Part shown: one piece after another, positions 26,689 to 36,373 of the stretch
Layout of the letters: each line of letters begins with the position of its first letter
Numbering within the stretch: position 1 is the stretch's first letter
Origin: Erythrobacter tepidarius
Lineage (GTDB): Bacteria > Pseudomonadota > Alphaproteobacteria > Sphingomonadales > Sphingomonadaceae
Assembly: GCF_002155695.1 (NCBI RefSeq)
Contig: NZ_MUYJ01000014.1
Location: forward strand, 31,071-95,070
Direction of reading: 5' to 3'
DNA length: 64,000 nt
Notes under the pieces: model-generated
What the model saw: only the letters and a program-made list of their open reading frames with translations
Databases searched by the model: none
Told to the model about the DNA's origin: nothing
Position numbers and translations under genes: made by a program

Positions 26689-27893
26689 GCGCCTTACCCT
26701 CGCTGGAGGAAGCGCAGGAGCGCCTGCTGGCGCTGGCGCCGCAGCCGCAGGTGACGATGCTCGGCCTGTCGCAGGCGACGACAAAAGGCTACCTTGCGCA
26801 GGACATCGTGGCATTGCGCAGCCAGCCAGCCGCCAATCTCTCGGCGATGGACGGCTATGCGATTTCTGGCCCCGGCCCGTGGCGGAAGGTGGGAGAAAGC
26901 CGCGCGGGTGCCCCGTTCAGCGGCACGCTCGCCAGCGGAGAATGCGTGCGCATCTCGACCGGCGCGGTGGTTCCGGAAGGCGCGTGCAGCATCCTGATCC
27001 AGGAAAATGCCATGGTGGACGGGGACACCTTAGCGACCGCACCGGGCGAGCAGCCCCCGCCCGCAGGTCGGCATTTCCGCCGTGCGGGCTTTGACTTCCG
27101 CAAGGGCGACATCGTCCTGCACAAGGGCACGCCGCTGACCCCGGCCACGGTGGCACTGGCGATTTCCGCCGGACACAAGGCGCTACCGATCGTCGCGCGT
27201 CCCTCGGTCGCGGTGCTCGACTGCGGCGATGAACTGGTACCGGTCGGCGATCCCGCCGCCGTGCACCAGATTCCCGCCAGCAACGGTGTGATGCTAAGCT
27301 GGATGCTTGCGCCTTACATCGGGGAGGTTGATGCCATCCTCGGCCCGGTTGCCGATGATCCCGCAGCGCTCGCCATGGCGCTGCGCCGGGCCGAGAACTG
27401 CGACATCCTCGTCACCTCGGGCGGGGCTTCGGTGGGTGAGCACGACCTGGTCCGGCAGGCGCTCGGCGACTGGGGGGCGACAATCGATTTCTGGAAGGTG
27501 GCGCTCAAGCCCGGAAAGCCGCTGATGGTGGCGACCCGGCCGCGTGAGAATGGGCGGCTGCAAATAATCCTCGGCCTGCCGGGCAATCCGGTTTCCAGCT
27601 TTGTCACCGCCTTCCTGTTCGCCCTGCCGCTGGTGCGTGCGGCGCTGGGCGCGGCCGATCCCCTGCCCCGCGCGGTGACGATGAAGGCAGGCGAGGCCCT
27701 GCCCGCCACCCAGAAGCGTCGCGAGTTCCTGCGCGGGGTGTGCGACGGAACCAGCGTGCGGCTTGCCGGATCGCAGGATTCCTCCGCGCTCGGCGCCCTC
27801 GCCGCCGCCGACTGCCTGATCGACCGTCTGCCAGACTCGCCTGCCCTTGCGGCAGGAGAACCGGTTCGGGTCTTCCTGCTGCGCGAAGGCTGA
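26685..27893 (+). CDS. moeA: Molybdopterin molybdenumtransferase MoeA
   Basis: Inserts molybdate into adenylylated molybdopterin. The 402-residue protein has the MoeA landmarks [40 protein letters not shown] and [11 protein letters not shown]. Translationally coupled to moaC through an ATGA overlap. It is followed after 143 bp by the independently promoted lexA gene. Confidence 0.96.
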   Translation: MSALPSLEEAQERLLALAPQPQVTMLGLSQATTKGYLAQDIVALRSQPAANLSAMDGYAISGPGPWRKVGESRAGAPFSGTLASGECVRISTGAVVPEGACSILIQENAMVDGDTLATAPGEQPPPAGRHFRRAGFDFRKGDIVLHKGTPLTPATVALAISAGHKALPIVARPSVAVLDCGDELVPVGDPAAVHQIPASNGVMLSWMLAPYIGEVDAILGPVADDPAALAMALRRAENCDILVTSGGASVGEHDLVRQALGDWGATIDFWKVALKPGKPLMVATRPRENGRLQIILGLPGNPVSSFVTAFLFALPLVRAALGAADPLPRAVTMKAGEALPATQKRREFLRGVCDGTSVRLAGSQDSSALGALAAADCLIDRLPDSPALAAGEPVRVFLLREG

Positions 27894-27948
27894 TTTGCAA
27901 GGCTTTGCGCCGCAGCGCGCTTGACTCGTTCTGCCAAGTTGCCTAATT

Positions 27949-27963
27949 GTTCCTTGTTCGTTC
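27949..27963 (+). promoter_or_regulatory. LexA (SOS) box upstream of lexA
   Basis: GTTC-CTTGTTC-GTTC is an exact match to the alphaproteobacterial LexA operator GTTC-N7-GTTC, 74-88 bp upstream of the lexA ATG. A -35-like TTGACT lies at 27921-27926. It indicates autoregulation of lexA. Confidence 0.85.
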
Positions 27964-28036
27964 ACCATAAAGGTGCACGTTCGATGCACCCTGCCGCACC
28001 GGCGCGGCGCGGACGTGACCGTGGGAGATCTGATCC

Positions 28037-28720
28037 ATGCTGACCGCAAAGCAGCACGAGTTGATCCGCTTTATCCAGCAGCGGCTGGAAGAAACCGGTA
28101 TCTCGCCCAGTTTCGAGGAAATGAAGGAAGCGCTTGATCTCAAGAGCAAGTCGGGCGTACACCGGCTGATCTCCGCGCTCGAGGAACGCGGTTTTCTGCG
28201 TCGCCTGCCCAACCGCGCCCGTGCGCTCGAAGTGGTGCGCCAGCCCGCGGATGTGACGCCCGCCCGCAAGGCTTCGTCAGGCGGCCGTGGGGGGGCGATG
28301 CCCGCGCCGCACAGTCCGGCGATGCAAGCAGCCAATGACGTGATCGAACTGCCGCTGCACGGCCGCATCGCCGCTGGCGCCCCGATCGAAGCGCTCGAAG
28401 GACAGAGCACCCTGCCCGTTCCCGCCGCACTGCTCGGCCCCGGCGAGCATTACGCGCTTGAGGTCTCGGGGGATTCGATGATCGAGGCCGGCATTCTTGA
28501 CGGGGATTTCGCGCTGGTTCGCCGCACCGACAGCGCCCGCGACGGTGAAATCGTCGTGGCGCTGGTACGTGGTGAGGAAGCGACCCTCAAATATTTGCGC
28601 CGGGAAGGCGGACGAGTGCGCCTCGATCCGGCCAACCCCGCCTACGATCCGCAGTACTACCGCCCCGATGAAGTGCAGGTACAGGGCAAGCTCGCTGGGC
28701 TGCTGCGCCGCTATCACTGA
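28037..28720 (+). CDS. lexA: LexA repressor
   Basis: SOS-response repressor of 227 residues. The N-terminal winged helix (residues 1-65, [36 protein letters not shown]) binds the operator. Self-cleavage would occur at Ala113-Gly114 (RIAAGAP), using Ser147 (VSGDSM) and Lys185 (EATLK) as the catalytic dyad. An insert of about 30 residues, Ala/Gly/Pro-rich, links the two domains, as usual in alphaproteobacteria. An exact LexA box precedes it. Its 3' end overlaps the convergent comEC gene by 7 bp. Confidence 0.98.
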   Translation: MLTAKQHELIRFIQQRLEETGISPSFEEMKEALDLKSKSGVHRLISALEERGFLRRLPNRARALEVVRQPADVTPARKASSGGRGGAMPAPHSPAMQAANDVIELPLHGRIAAGAPIEALEGQSTLPVPAALLGPGEHYALEVSGDSMIEAGILDGDFALVRRTDSARDGEIVVALVRGEEATLKYLRREGGRVRLDPANPAYDPQYYRPDEVQVQGKLAGLLRRYH

Positions 28721-31005
28721 TGGCCTGAAGGTAGGCGCAGGGGCAAGGCCGCTCTGCCCAGTGCCCGCCACCAGCCGTGGCTTCCCTCGCGCTCGGCGAC
28801 ACTCTCGATCCGTCCATCGGCGAGGGTGATCGACAGGCCACCGCTGCGCGCCAGCAGCCTCCGATCGGCCTTGAGCCAGCGCGGTCGGCAGGATCGTGGG
28901 AGGAAGCGGTCGGCGATGACGATGTCGGACAGCGCGCAAGCGGTTGCCAGCCCGCGCTCCTCGACCCTGTCACGACTGCGCGCCATCAGCACAATCCAGT
29001 CTCGCCCCTCGCGCCGGACGGTCAGCGTGCAAAAGGCGCTCGAACAGCGCGCTCCCGGCCAGTCAACCATGGGTATCGGCGCGGCAGCAACCCCGGCCAG
29101 CTCGAGCAGGTTGTTACGCCCATAGCTCGACCGGCTGTCGCGCAGCGAAATCAACCGGCGCGTGCCATCGCTCGCGGTTTGGGTGATGCCCACCTGGCGC
29201 CCGTCGCCCGTCACCAGCAGATCGGGAACGGGGGTGGACAGGGTGAACAGGCTTGCCAATAGCAAGGGTACCAGACCGAATAGGCGAATTCGCCCGCTCC
29301 ACAGCGCCAGCCACAGGCCCCCGGCTGCAAACAGCGCGATCACCGTCCCGCTGATCTGCGGCATCAGCTTGACCGCTCCGGGCTGGTTCGCGGTCAAATG
29401 GGCGATCGCCAGCACCAGGTCGAGCGACTGGCGCACCGCCCACCAGAACGGTGCACCCGCCCCCGCCAGATCGAACAGCAGTCCGAGCGCGATCAGTGGC
29501 ATCGCCACGAAGGTGACAAGCGGGATCGCGGCAAGATTGGCAAAGGCCCCGTAAATCCCGGCGCGATGAAAGTGGAACAGGACAATCGGCATCAGCGCCA
29601 GCTCGATCACGATCCCTGTGACGAACAGCATCACCACCCGCCGAGCCGCGCGCGCCCACCACGGCTCGTCGCGCGCGGCTAGGAAGGCGCGCACTGGCGC
29701 GCTGGTTGACAAGGCGATGATCGCCAGCACCGCAGAGAAGCTCATCTGGAAACTCGGCCCGACCGCGCTCTCGGGCCACAGCAGGAGCACGAAGCCTGCT
29801 GCCACCGCCACCATCCGCAGCGACAAGGCATCGCGGCCGAGCACGAGAGCCAACAGCACCAGCATCGCCGCCGCGCAGCTGCGCACGGTCGGCACCTCGG
29901 CTCCGGTGAGCAAGGTATAGGCGATCCCCGTCAGCGCCCCGCCCGCCGCCGCCACCACGGGCAGCCGCGCGCGCAAGGCAAGCGCAGGCCACAGCGCGAG
30001 CAGCCTGAGCACCGCGAAATAGGCCGCCGCGATCACCGCGCTGACATGCAGGCCGCTGATCGACAGCAGGTGCGTGAGGCCCGAATCCCGCATCGCGACT
30101 TCATCTGCCTGGCTGATCCCACCGCGGTCCCCGCTGGCAAGGGCGGCGGCGACGGCTCCGGCCGACCCTTCGACCCGCGACCGCACGTGGGCCGCGAGTG
30201 CGCGCTGGATCGACGCGATCGTCCCGCCGGATGGCGCGGGCGTGACCAGTTCGACCGGCCCGATCGCACTCCCGGTCGCCGCAAGCCCCTTGAACCAGGC
30301 GGCACGGGCAAAATTGTAAGCACCGGGCAGCATCGGGCTTGCCGGCGGCATCAAGCGCGCTCGCAGACGCACCACGGCGCCTTCGGCGAGCGCAGGTTCC
30401 GAAAGCGGGCCGGACAGGGCAGCGAGCGGAACATTGACGCGCACCTTGCGCGCCTCGCCGCGCCTGCCCTCCTCGGCAAGGCGCACGGCCAAGGTCAGCC
30501 GGATACGCCCCTCGGCAAGTTGATCCTCGCGTTCGAGCACCAGACCTTGCATCTGTTCAACCCGCGGCGCGGCGATCGGCGGCGTGCCGACGATCTCCGA
30601 GCGAGCCCAGATTACCGCCACCCCCGCTGCAAACACCAGTCCACCGGTGATCAGCGCGAGGCGCAGGTGCACCCGCGCATCGGCCGCGGCGCTTCCTGCC
30701 GGCCAGACAAGCGCGGCTGCCAGCGCCAGGCCACATCCTGCGCCGATCGCCGCCAGCCATTGCCACACCTCGGGCAGCGCGAACCAGGCCAGGATCCCGC
30801 TCATGAACAGCACCGCCAGCCATGGGGCGCGATCGAACCCTGCGGCGGCGAGAAACCGCTCTGCCCCTTCCGTCATGCGCCCTGCAAGCCCCGCACCGGT
30901 GCTGGACAATCGCCTGCTGCTTTGCCAAGGCCGCGCCGACATGACGGACCCAGCAGCGGTGCTGCCGGGGTCGTCTCCCATCGGAATGAACGGCACATCG
31001 CGCAT
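28714..31005 (-). CDS. comEC: ComEC/Rec2-family DNA-uptake membrane protein
   Basis: A polytopic protein of about 763 residues. The competence domain is identified by [19 protein letters not shown] and [14 protein letters not shown], plus many membrane helices. It would form the inner-membrane channel for single-stranded DNA during natural transformation. The C-terminal region (SRPRW-like [20 protein letters not shown]) lacks the HxHxDH metallo-beta-lactamase motif found in Bacillus ComEC. The start is uncertain; ATG 31005 leaves 76 bp to divergent gltX, and ATG 30981 is possible. Confidence 0.85.
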   Translation of the reverse strand: MRDVPFIPMGDDPGSTAAGSVMSARPWQSSRRLSSTGAGLAGRMTEGAERFLAAAGFDRAPWLAVLFMSGILAWFALPEVWQWLAAIGAGCGLALAAALVWPAGSAAADARVHLRLALITGGLVFAAGVAVIWARSEIVGTPPIAAPRVEQMQGLVLEREDQLAEGRIRLTLAVRLAEEGRRGEARKVRVNVPLAALSGPLSEPALAEGAVVRLRARLMPPASPMLPGAYNFARAAWFKGLAATGSAIGPVELVTPAPSGGTIASIQRALAAHVRSRVEGSAGAVAAALASGDRGGISQADEVAMRDSGLTHLLSISGLHVSAVIAAAYFAVLRLLALWPALALRARLPVVAAAGGALTGIAYTLLTGAEVPTVRSCAAAMLVLLALVLGRDALSLRMVAVAAGFVLLLWPESAVGPSFQMSFSAVLAIIALSTSAPVRAFLAARDEPWWARAARRVVMLFVTGIVIELALMPIVLFHFHRAGIYGAFANLAAIPLVTFVAMPLIALGLLFDLAGAGAPFWWAVRQSLDLVLAIAHLTANQPGAVKLMPQISGTVIALFAAGGLWLALWSGRIRLFGLVPLLLASLFTLSTPVPDLLVTGDGRQVGITQTASDGTRRLISLRDSRSSYGRNNLLELAGVAAAPIPMVDWPGARCSSAFCTLTVRREGRDWIVLMARSRDRVEERGLATACALSDIVIADRFLPRSCRPRWLKADRRLLARSGGLSITLADGRIESVAEREGSHGWWRALGRAALPLRLPSGHQ

Positions 31006-31081
31006 CGGCTTGCCCCATGACCGGCAAGGCACCGGAAAAGCCAGCGCCAAGCCGCTCAAAGTGAACAGGAATTGACAGTCC

Positions 31082-32518
31082 ATGGCAAGCGAAAGCAGCA
31101 GCGCGCACACCGCCCGGACCGGGGAAGTGGTAACCCGTTTCGCGCCCTCGCCCACCGGCTTTCTGCATATCGGTGGGGCGCGCACGGCGCTGTTCAACTG
31201 GCTTTACGCCCGCCACCATGGTGGCCGCGCCCTGCTGCGGATCGAGGATACCGACCGTAAGCGCAGCACCCAGGAAGCGATCGACGCGATCATCGAGGGA
31301 CTGGACTGGCTCGGGCTCGATTACGACGCCCCGCCAATCTTCCAGTCCGATCGTGCGGAACGCCATGCCGAGGTTGCTTGGACGCTGCTGAAGGCTGGCT
31401 ACGCCTATAAGTGCTTCGCCACCCCCGAAGAACTCGAAAGGATGCGCGAGGAGCAGCGCGCCCAGAAGAAGCCGCTGCGCTATGACGGGCGCTGGCGCGA
31501 CCGCGATCCATCCGAGGCGCCCGAAGGCGCGCCTTTTACCATCCGCCTCAAGACACCAGACACGGGCGAAGTCACGATCCACGATCGGGTGCAGGGCCCG
31601 GTGACGGTGAAGAACGAGGAAATCGACGATTACATCATCCTGCGCGCCGACGGCACGCCGACCTATATGCTCGCGGTGGTGGTCGACGATCATGACATGG
31701 GAGTGACCCACATCATCCGCGGCGACGATCACCTCAACAACGCCTTCCGCCAGCTGCCGATTATCCGCGCGATGAATGCAATCGAAGGGGGCTGGCCCGA
31801 TCCGGTCTATGCCCACATCCCGCTGATCCACGGCAGCGACGGAGCGAAGCTGTCCAAGCGCCACGGCGCACTGGGCGTGGAGGCCTATCGCGACGAATTC
31901 GGCATCCTGCCCGAGGCGCTGTTCAACTACCTGCTGCGTCTGGGCTGGGGTCATGGCGACCGCGAGGAGATCACCCGCGAGGAGGCGATCACGCTGTTCG
32001 ACCTGAACGGGGTGGGCAAGAGCCCGTCGCGCTTCGACATGAAGAAGCTGGAGAATCTCAACGGGCATTACCTGCGCGAGGCCGACGATGCGCGCCTTGC
32101 CGCGCTGGTGGCGGCGCGGATCGGCGAAGGCGCCGACGAGGCGCTTTTGACGCGGGCCATGCCGGTGCTCAAAGTGCGCGCAAAGAACCTCAATGAAGTG
32201 GCTGATGGAGCTGCATTTCTCTTTGCCAAGCGACCACTCGCAATGACCGAGAAGGCGGCCCAGCTGCTCGAAGGCGACGCGCGCACGATCCTGCGCAGCA
32301 TTTGCAACGCGCTTGCAGCGCAAAACGACTGGACAAGCGACGCGCTCGAAGCCACTACGAAAGCGCTTGCGGAGGAACTGGGATTGGGCCTTGGCAAGCT
32401 GGCGCAGCCGATGCGCGCAGCGCTGACCGGGACGACCACCTCACCCGGAATTTTCGATGTTCTGGTCCTGCTCGGCCGGGACGAGGCTCTTGCACGGCTT
32501 GAAGCCCAAGCGGCGTAG
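31082..32518 (+). CDS. gltX: Glutamate-tRNA ligase
   Basis: A class I aminoacyl-tRNA synthetase of 478 residues. The HIGH-type motif is in [20 protein letters not shown] and the KMSKS-type motif is KLSKRHGA. Other family segments are [10 protein letters not shown] and [13 protein letters not shown]. It charges tRNA-Glu (possibly also tRNA-Gln, if a transamidation pathway exists). It is divergent from comEC and directly upstream of gltA. Confidence 0.97.
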   Translation: MASESSSAHTARTGEVVTRFAPSPTGFLHIGGARTALFNWLYARHHGGRALLRIEDTDRKRSTQEAIDAIIEGLDWLGLDYDAPPIFQSDRAERHAEVAWTLLKAGYAYKCFATPEELERMREEQRAQKKPLRYDGRWRDRDPSEAPEGAPFTIRLKTPDTGEVTIHDRVQGPVTVKNEEIDDYIILRADGTPTYMLAVVVDDHDMGVTHIIRGDDHLNNAFRQLPIIRAMNAIEGGWPDPVYAHIPLIHGSDGAKLSKRHGALGVEAYRDEFGILPEALFNYLLRLGWGHGDREEITREEAITLFDLNGVGKSPSRFDMKKLENLNGHYLREADDARLAALVAARIGEGADEALLTRAMPVLKVRAKNLNEVADGAAFLFAKRPLAMTEKAAQLLEGDARTILRSICNALAAQNDWTSDALEATTKALAEELGLGLGKLAQPMRAALTGTTTSPGIFDVLVLLGRDEALARLEAQAA

Positions 32519-32558
32519 AAGCGGTTGCAAGGGAGGTAAATTGGACAGGAGACAGACC

Positions 32559-33845
32559 TTGGCAGACAAGCTGGCGAAACTCGAAATGGACGGGAAAACC
32601 TACGAGTATCCGGTGCTCGAAGGCAGCACCGGCCCTGATGTGATCGATATCCGCAAGCTCTACGCGCAGACGGGCCTGTTCACTTTCGATCCCGGTTTTA
32701 CCTCGACCGCCAGCTGCGAAAGCGCGCTGACCTATATCGATGGTGACGAAGGCGTGCTGCTGCACCGCGGCTATCCGATCGGTCAATTGGCCGAACATTC
32801 GAGCTTCATGGAAGTCAGCTACCTGCTGCTTAACGGCGAATTGCCGAGCAAGCAGCAGCTCGACGACTTCACCTACACGATCACGCGTCACACCATGCTG
32901 CACGAGCAGCTGATGACCTTTTATCGCGGCTTCCGCCGCGACGCGCACCCGATGGCAGTCATGTGCGGCGTCGTTGGCGCGCTATCGGCGTTCTATCACG
33001 ACAGCACCGACATCTCCGATCCCGAACACCGCAAGATCTCCTCACACCGTCTGATTGCCAAGATGCCGACGATCGCGGCGATGGCCTACAAATATTCGGT
33101 CGGCCAGCCCTTCATCTACCCGGACAACTCGCTCAGCTACACCGGCAATTTCCTGCGCATGACTTTCGGTGTGCCGGCCGAGCCCTATGAGGTGATCCCG
33201 GCGGTGGAACGCGCGATGGACCGGATCTTCATCCTCCATGCCGATCACGAACAGAACGCCTCGACCTCGACCGTGCGGCTGGCCGGTTCTTCGGGCGCGA
33301 ACCCGTTTGCCTGCATCGCCGCCGGCATCGCCTGCCTGTGGGGCCCGGCTCATGGCGGCGCCAACGAAGCGGCACTCAACATGCTCAAGGAGATCGGCAC
33401 GCCGGATCGCATCCCGCATTACATCGAGCGCGCCAAGGACAAGAACGATCCGTTCCGCCTGATGGGCTTCGGCCACCGCGTGTACAAGAACTACGACCCG
33501 CGCGCCACGGTGATGCAGAAGACCGTGCGCGAGGTGTTCGATGCGCTGAAGGTCAACGACCCGCTGTTCGAAACCGCGCTGCGGCTCGAGGAAATCGCGC
33601 TCTCCGATCCCTACTTCATTGAGAAGAAGCTGTTTCCGAATGTCGATTTCTATTCGGGCATCATTCTCTCGGCGATCGGCTTTCCGACCACGATGTTCAC
33701 CGCGCTCTTCGCGCTCGCGCGCACGGTGGGCTGGGTCGCGCAGTGGAACGAGATGATCAGCGATCCTGCACAGAAGATCGGTCGCCCGCGCCAGCTCTAC
33801 ACGGGTCCAACCCAGCGCGATTACGTGCCGCTGAGCCAGCGCTAA
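32559..33845 (+). CDS. gltA: Citrate synthase
   Basis: Condenses acetyl-CoA and oxaloacetate at the TCA cycle entry. The 428-residue type II enzyme shows the active-site histidines in [11 protein letters not shown] and [14 protein letters not shown] and the aspartate in NVDFYSGI. The likely start is TTG 32559 ([20 protein letters not shown]): AGGAG lies 7 nt upstream and the length matches the family. A second TTG at 32541 also has GGAGG upstream. No ATG fits the family N-terminus. Confidence 0.96.
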   Translation: MADKLAKLEMDGKTYEYPVLEGSTGPDVIDIRKLYAQTGLFTFDPGFTSTASCESALTYIDGDEGVLLHRGYPIGQLAEHSSFMEVSYLLLNGELPSKQQLDDFTYTITRHTMLHEQLMTFYRGFRRDAHPMAVMCGVVGALSAFYHDSTDISDPEHRKISSHRLIAKMPTIAAMAYKYSVGQPFIYPDNSLSYTGNFLRMTFGVPAEPYEVIPAVERAMDRIFILHADHEQNASTSTVRLAGSSGANPFACIAAGIACLWGPAHGGANEAALNMLKEIGTPDRIPHYIERAKDKNDPFRLMGFGHRVYKNYDPRATVMQKTVREVFDALKVNDPLFETALRLEEIALSDPYFIEKKLFPNVDFYSGIILSAIGFPTTMFTALFALARTVGWVAQWNEMISDPAQKIGRPRQLYTGPTQRDYVPLSQR

Positions 33846-33854
33846 GCCGGCGCC

Positions 33855-34046
33855 ATGTCCAAGCCGGTGTTCGTGGCGGCGGGGGTGTTTCTCCTCGTCA
33901 TGGGCACGCTGTGGGTCTTGCAGGGACTAGGGCTGCTCGGATGGCCGCCCGGCAGCTTCATGCTCGACCGGCGGCAATGGGCGCTTTACGGTGCCATCAC
34001 CACCGCGGTTGGCGCGAGGCTCGTCTGGCTGGGACGAGGGCGCTAG
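33855..34046 (+). CDS. Small two-helix membrane protein
   Basis: A 63-residue hydrophobic protein, MSKPVFVAAGVFLLVMGTLW then a conserved-looking loop LGWPPGSFMLDRRQWALYGA and a second hydrophobic stretch, ending in basic residues. It starts 9 bp after gltA and its stop codon overlaps the stop of the convergent kinase-like gene (CTAG). Function unknown. Codon pattern and hydrophobic layout make it a plausible real gene. Confidence 0.6.
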   Translation: MSKPVFVAAGVFLLVMGTLWVLQGLGLLGWPPGSFMLDRRQWALYGAITTAVGARLVWLGRGR

Positions 34047-35446
34047 CCGGCATCAGCCGCCGGCAGTTCGAGGCGGAAGAGCGCCCCGCCGCCTGCCGGC
34101 GTTTCCACTGTCAGCGATCCCCCCATTGCCTCGGCCAGGCGACGCGAGATGTAGAGGCCGAGGCCAGAACCGCCGTCCTTGTCGCGCCCGAGCCGTTCGA
34201 ACTTGTCGAAGATTCGTTTCGCGTGCTCGGGCGAAATCCCTGGGCCTTCATCGCTGACGCTCACGCTGACTTTGCCACTGCCCTCGCTGCCGATGGCAAT
34301 CGTCACTGTGCTGCCGGCAGGCGAATAGGCGATGGCATTGCCGATCAGGTTGATTAGGATTTGCAGAACCCGGCGGAATTCCGCGCTGGCAACCGCCGCC
34401 CCGCGCTCGCCCGTCACCACCAGGGCGATGTCGTGATTGCGCGCCCTCACCCCGAGGATCCCCGCCGCGCGTTCGCCCGCATCGGCCAGATCGACCCGCT
34501 CGCGCACCGTCGAGAAGCCCGGGGTCTCGACCACCTCGAGATCGGCGAGATCATCGAGCATTGCTGCCAGATGCTGTCCGGCACTGGCAATGGTGCCAGC
34601 GTATTCGCTGTATTCGTCGCGCAACGGCCCGGCGAGACGGGTGCGGATGGTTTCGGCATTGGCAATGATCCGCGCCACCGGCTGGCGCAGCACCGGGGCA
34701 AGCGCGCTGCCGATCAGCCGGCTGGGCGCCGAATGGGCTTCGCCGGCAATGTCCGCAGCCCGGGTATCGACCAGCAAGGGTTCGTCCGCGATCAGCAGCA
34801 GCTCGAATCCGCTCGGGGCCTGGGCATCGGGACCGAGCGGGATCAGCCGCGCCCGCCAGTGGCGCTCAGACCCGGCAAAGCGGCAAGCCGCACCGTCGAG
34901 TAGCCGCCAGTGGAGCGGTTGATGATGGCTGACATCCGCCAGTTCGACGAGATCGCTCCACACTTGCCCCGGTCGCGCCATCGCGGCGGCCTGGAGACCG
35001 GCAGCATCCGGGGCGAGCGCGCTTAGCACCTGCACACGCTGCCGGGCGTCGAGCCGGGCGTTGACCTCGGCGGTCGCGCGGTCGATCGCGTCGAGTCGTT
35101 CGGCCAGAGCGCGGCCATCGGGTGCTGGCGGAAGGCTGCGCTGCCAGTTTTCGACCAATAGCTCGCAGCCGCCGTCCGCCGCTTGCGCGCAAGGGTCGAT
35201 CCGCACAAATCCGCTGACGAGCGTCTCGCCATCGAAGGCGGTGAACCCACGAGCGATTTTCAAACCAAGCGCGCGCGCCTGCTGCACCAGGGCTCGCAGT
35301 TCGGGGATCGCCAGCGGCCCCGGCACCCGTCCGCCGCAGCGGGCCTGCAACTCCGCCAGCGTTTCATCGGCATCGAGCAGCCAGTCGCGCGCATCGGTCA
35401 GCCCGCGGGCGCCAATCTGGGTATCGCGCGGGTCCATGGTGTTCAT
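34043..35446 (-). CDS. Histidine-kinase-like protein lacking the phospho-accepting histidine
   Basis: A 467-residue protein. Residues about 160-225 may form a PAS-like sensor region. The dimerisation helix at 246-300 aligns with HisKA (LRQPVARIIANAETI against LRTPLNAIIGFAEML), but the His of the H-box is Pro251 (codon CCG at 34694-34696). The ATP-binding domain is intact: N-box ILINLIGNAIAYSP, G1 DEGPGIS, F-box IFDKFERLG and G2 GGSGLGLYIS. No membrane helix is seen, so it is cytoplasmic. Its start overlaps the stop of the upstream gene (TGATG). It may be a pseudokinase or ATP-responsive scaffold, like DivL, which has Tyr at this site. Confidence 0.8.
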   Translation of the reverse strand: MNTMDPRDTQIGARGLTDARDWLLDADETLAELQARCGGRVPGPLAIPELRALVQQARALGLKIARGFTAFDGETLVSGFVRIDPCAQAADGGCELLVENWQRSLPPAPDGRALAERLDAIDRATAEVNARLDARQRVQVLSALAPDAAGLQAAAMARPGQVWSDLVELADVSHHQPLHWRLLDGAACRFAGSERHWRARLIPLGPDAQAPSGFELLLIADEPLLVDTRAADIAGEAHSAPSRLIGSALAPVLRQPVARIIANAETIRTRLAGPLRDEYSEYAGTIASAGQHLAAMLDDLADLEVVETPGFSTVRERVDLADAGERAAGILGVRARNHDIALVVTGERGAAVASAEFRRVLQILINLIGNAIAYSPAGSTVTIAIGSEGSGKVSVSVSDEGPGISPEHAKRIFDKFERLGRDKDGGSGLGLYISRRLAEAMGGSLTVETPAGGGALFRLELPAADAG

Positions 35447-36336
35447 CAGTCCGTGCCCGCTGCCACAAGCAGCAACCGCGCCCGATCGGGCGAGAGCGCT
35501 GCAAGTCCGCCGGGCATCGGCGCCGTCGGAAAAAGCGCGAGGAACTGGCGTTCGATGCCTTGCGGAGGCAATCCTGCCGCACGAAGGGCCAGCGCAAGCC
35601 GCGTTCCCTGCCCTTCATGACAAGCCAGCACCGCATGGCAGCGCGGCAGTCCGGCCAGCGTCGCCAATGCACTCGCGAACAGCGCCGGCCCCGCATGATC
35701 TAGCGCCAGCGCTGCAACTGCCCCGCGCCGCATCGCTGCAACCAGCCGCGCAAGCAGACCGAGCCGGCTCGCGCCTTCGTCATAGGATTGCCGGATCAAG
35801 GACAACCTCTGGCTTTCCCCGCCCCTCTTCAGCACCCCATCGAACAGCTCGGCCGGAAGCTCGCCGAGCGGCAGCTGCATCCGGCGCTGGCTCTGGATGA
35901 AGCGCGACTGCGCGGCGAGCGCAGTCATCGCCAGTTCGGCGACCATAGGGTCATCCGAGGCAATCAGTTCCTGCAGCAGCGGGCTCAACACGGGATCGAT
36001 GCCGCGTTGTTGGTGAAGCCGCTCGGCCAGGTGGCTCTCGGCGGCAAGGGCATGGCAGAAGGCCAGCAGCGCGGCATCGGCGGCAAGGGTTTCGGCCAGA
36101 ACCTCGGGCGGCCCGTCATGACCGGCGGCGATCAGTTGGGCAGCAAGATCGGTCAGCATCCCGCGCACCCGCGCCAGCACCGCATCGCTCACCAGCCTTT
36201 GGCCTTCGCTGGCCAGCAGGTGGCGCAGCACCGGAACCACCGAGCCGAGCGCGCGAGTCTCGCGCGCCAGCTCGTGCCGCAGGATTGCTTCGGCGGTGGC
36301 CTCGTCAGGAAGGTCCATGCTCGTTTCGCCCATCAT
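35446..36336 (-). CDS. Unknown helical protein of the pseudo-phosphorelay cluster
   Basis: A 296-residue protein, Ala/Leu-rich and predicted mostly helical, with no signal peptide or membrane helix. Conserved-looking segments include RHELARETRALGSVVPVLRH, SDDPMVAELAMTALAAQSRF and a C-terminal alpha/beta stretch CHAVLACHEGQGTRLALALR. It vaguely resembles DUF2336-type proteins, but I cannot assign it. The first ATG is 36336; ATG 36318 (MDLPDE) is also possible. A CtrA-like box lies 22-36 bp upstream. It is translationally coupled to the downstream kinase-like gene, suggesting partner proteins. Confidence 0.7.
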   Translation of the reverse strand: MMGETSMDLPDEATAEAILRHELARETRALGSVVPVLRHLLASEGQRLVSDAVLARVRGMLTDLAAQLIAAGHDGPPEVLAETLAADAALLAFCHALAAESHLAERLHQQRGIDPVLSPLLQELIASDDPMVAELAMTALAAQSRFIQSQRRMQLPLGELPAELFDGVLKRGGESQRLSLIRQSYDEGASRLGLLARLVAAMRRGAVAALALDHAGPALFASALATLAGLPRCHAVLACHEGQGTRLALALRAAGLPPQGIERQFLALFPTAPMPGGLAALSPDRARLLLVAAGTD

Positions 36337-36357
36337 GCGCGGATAGCCGGCGCATAG

Positions 36358-36372
36358 TTAAAGCCGCGTTAG
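36358..36372. promoter_or_regulatory. CtrA-like box in the cluster (internal promoter)
   Basis: TTAA-AGCCGCG-TTAG matches TTAA-N7-TTAA with one mismatch. It lies in the only gap between the nucleotidyltransferase-like gene and the 296-residue protein gene, so it may drive an internal promoter. Confidence 0.45.
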
Positions 36373-36373
36373 T

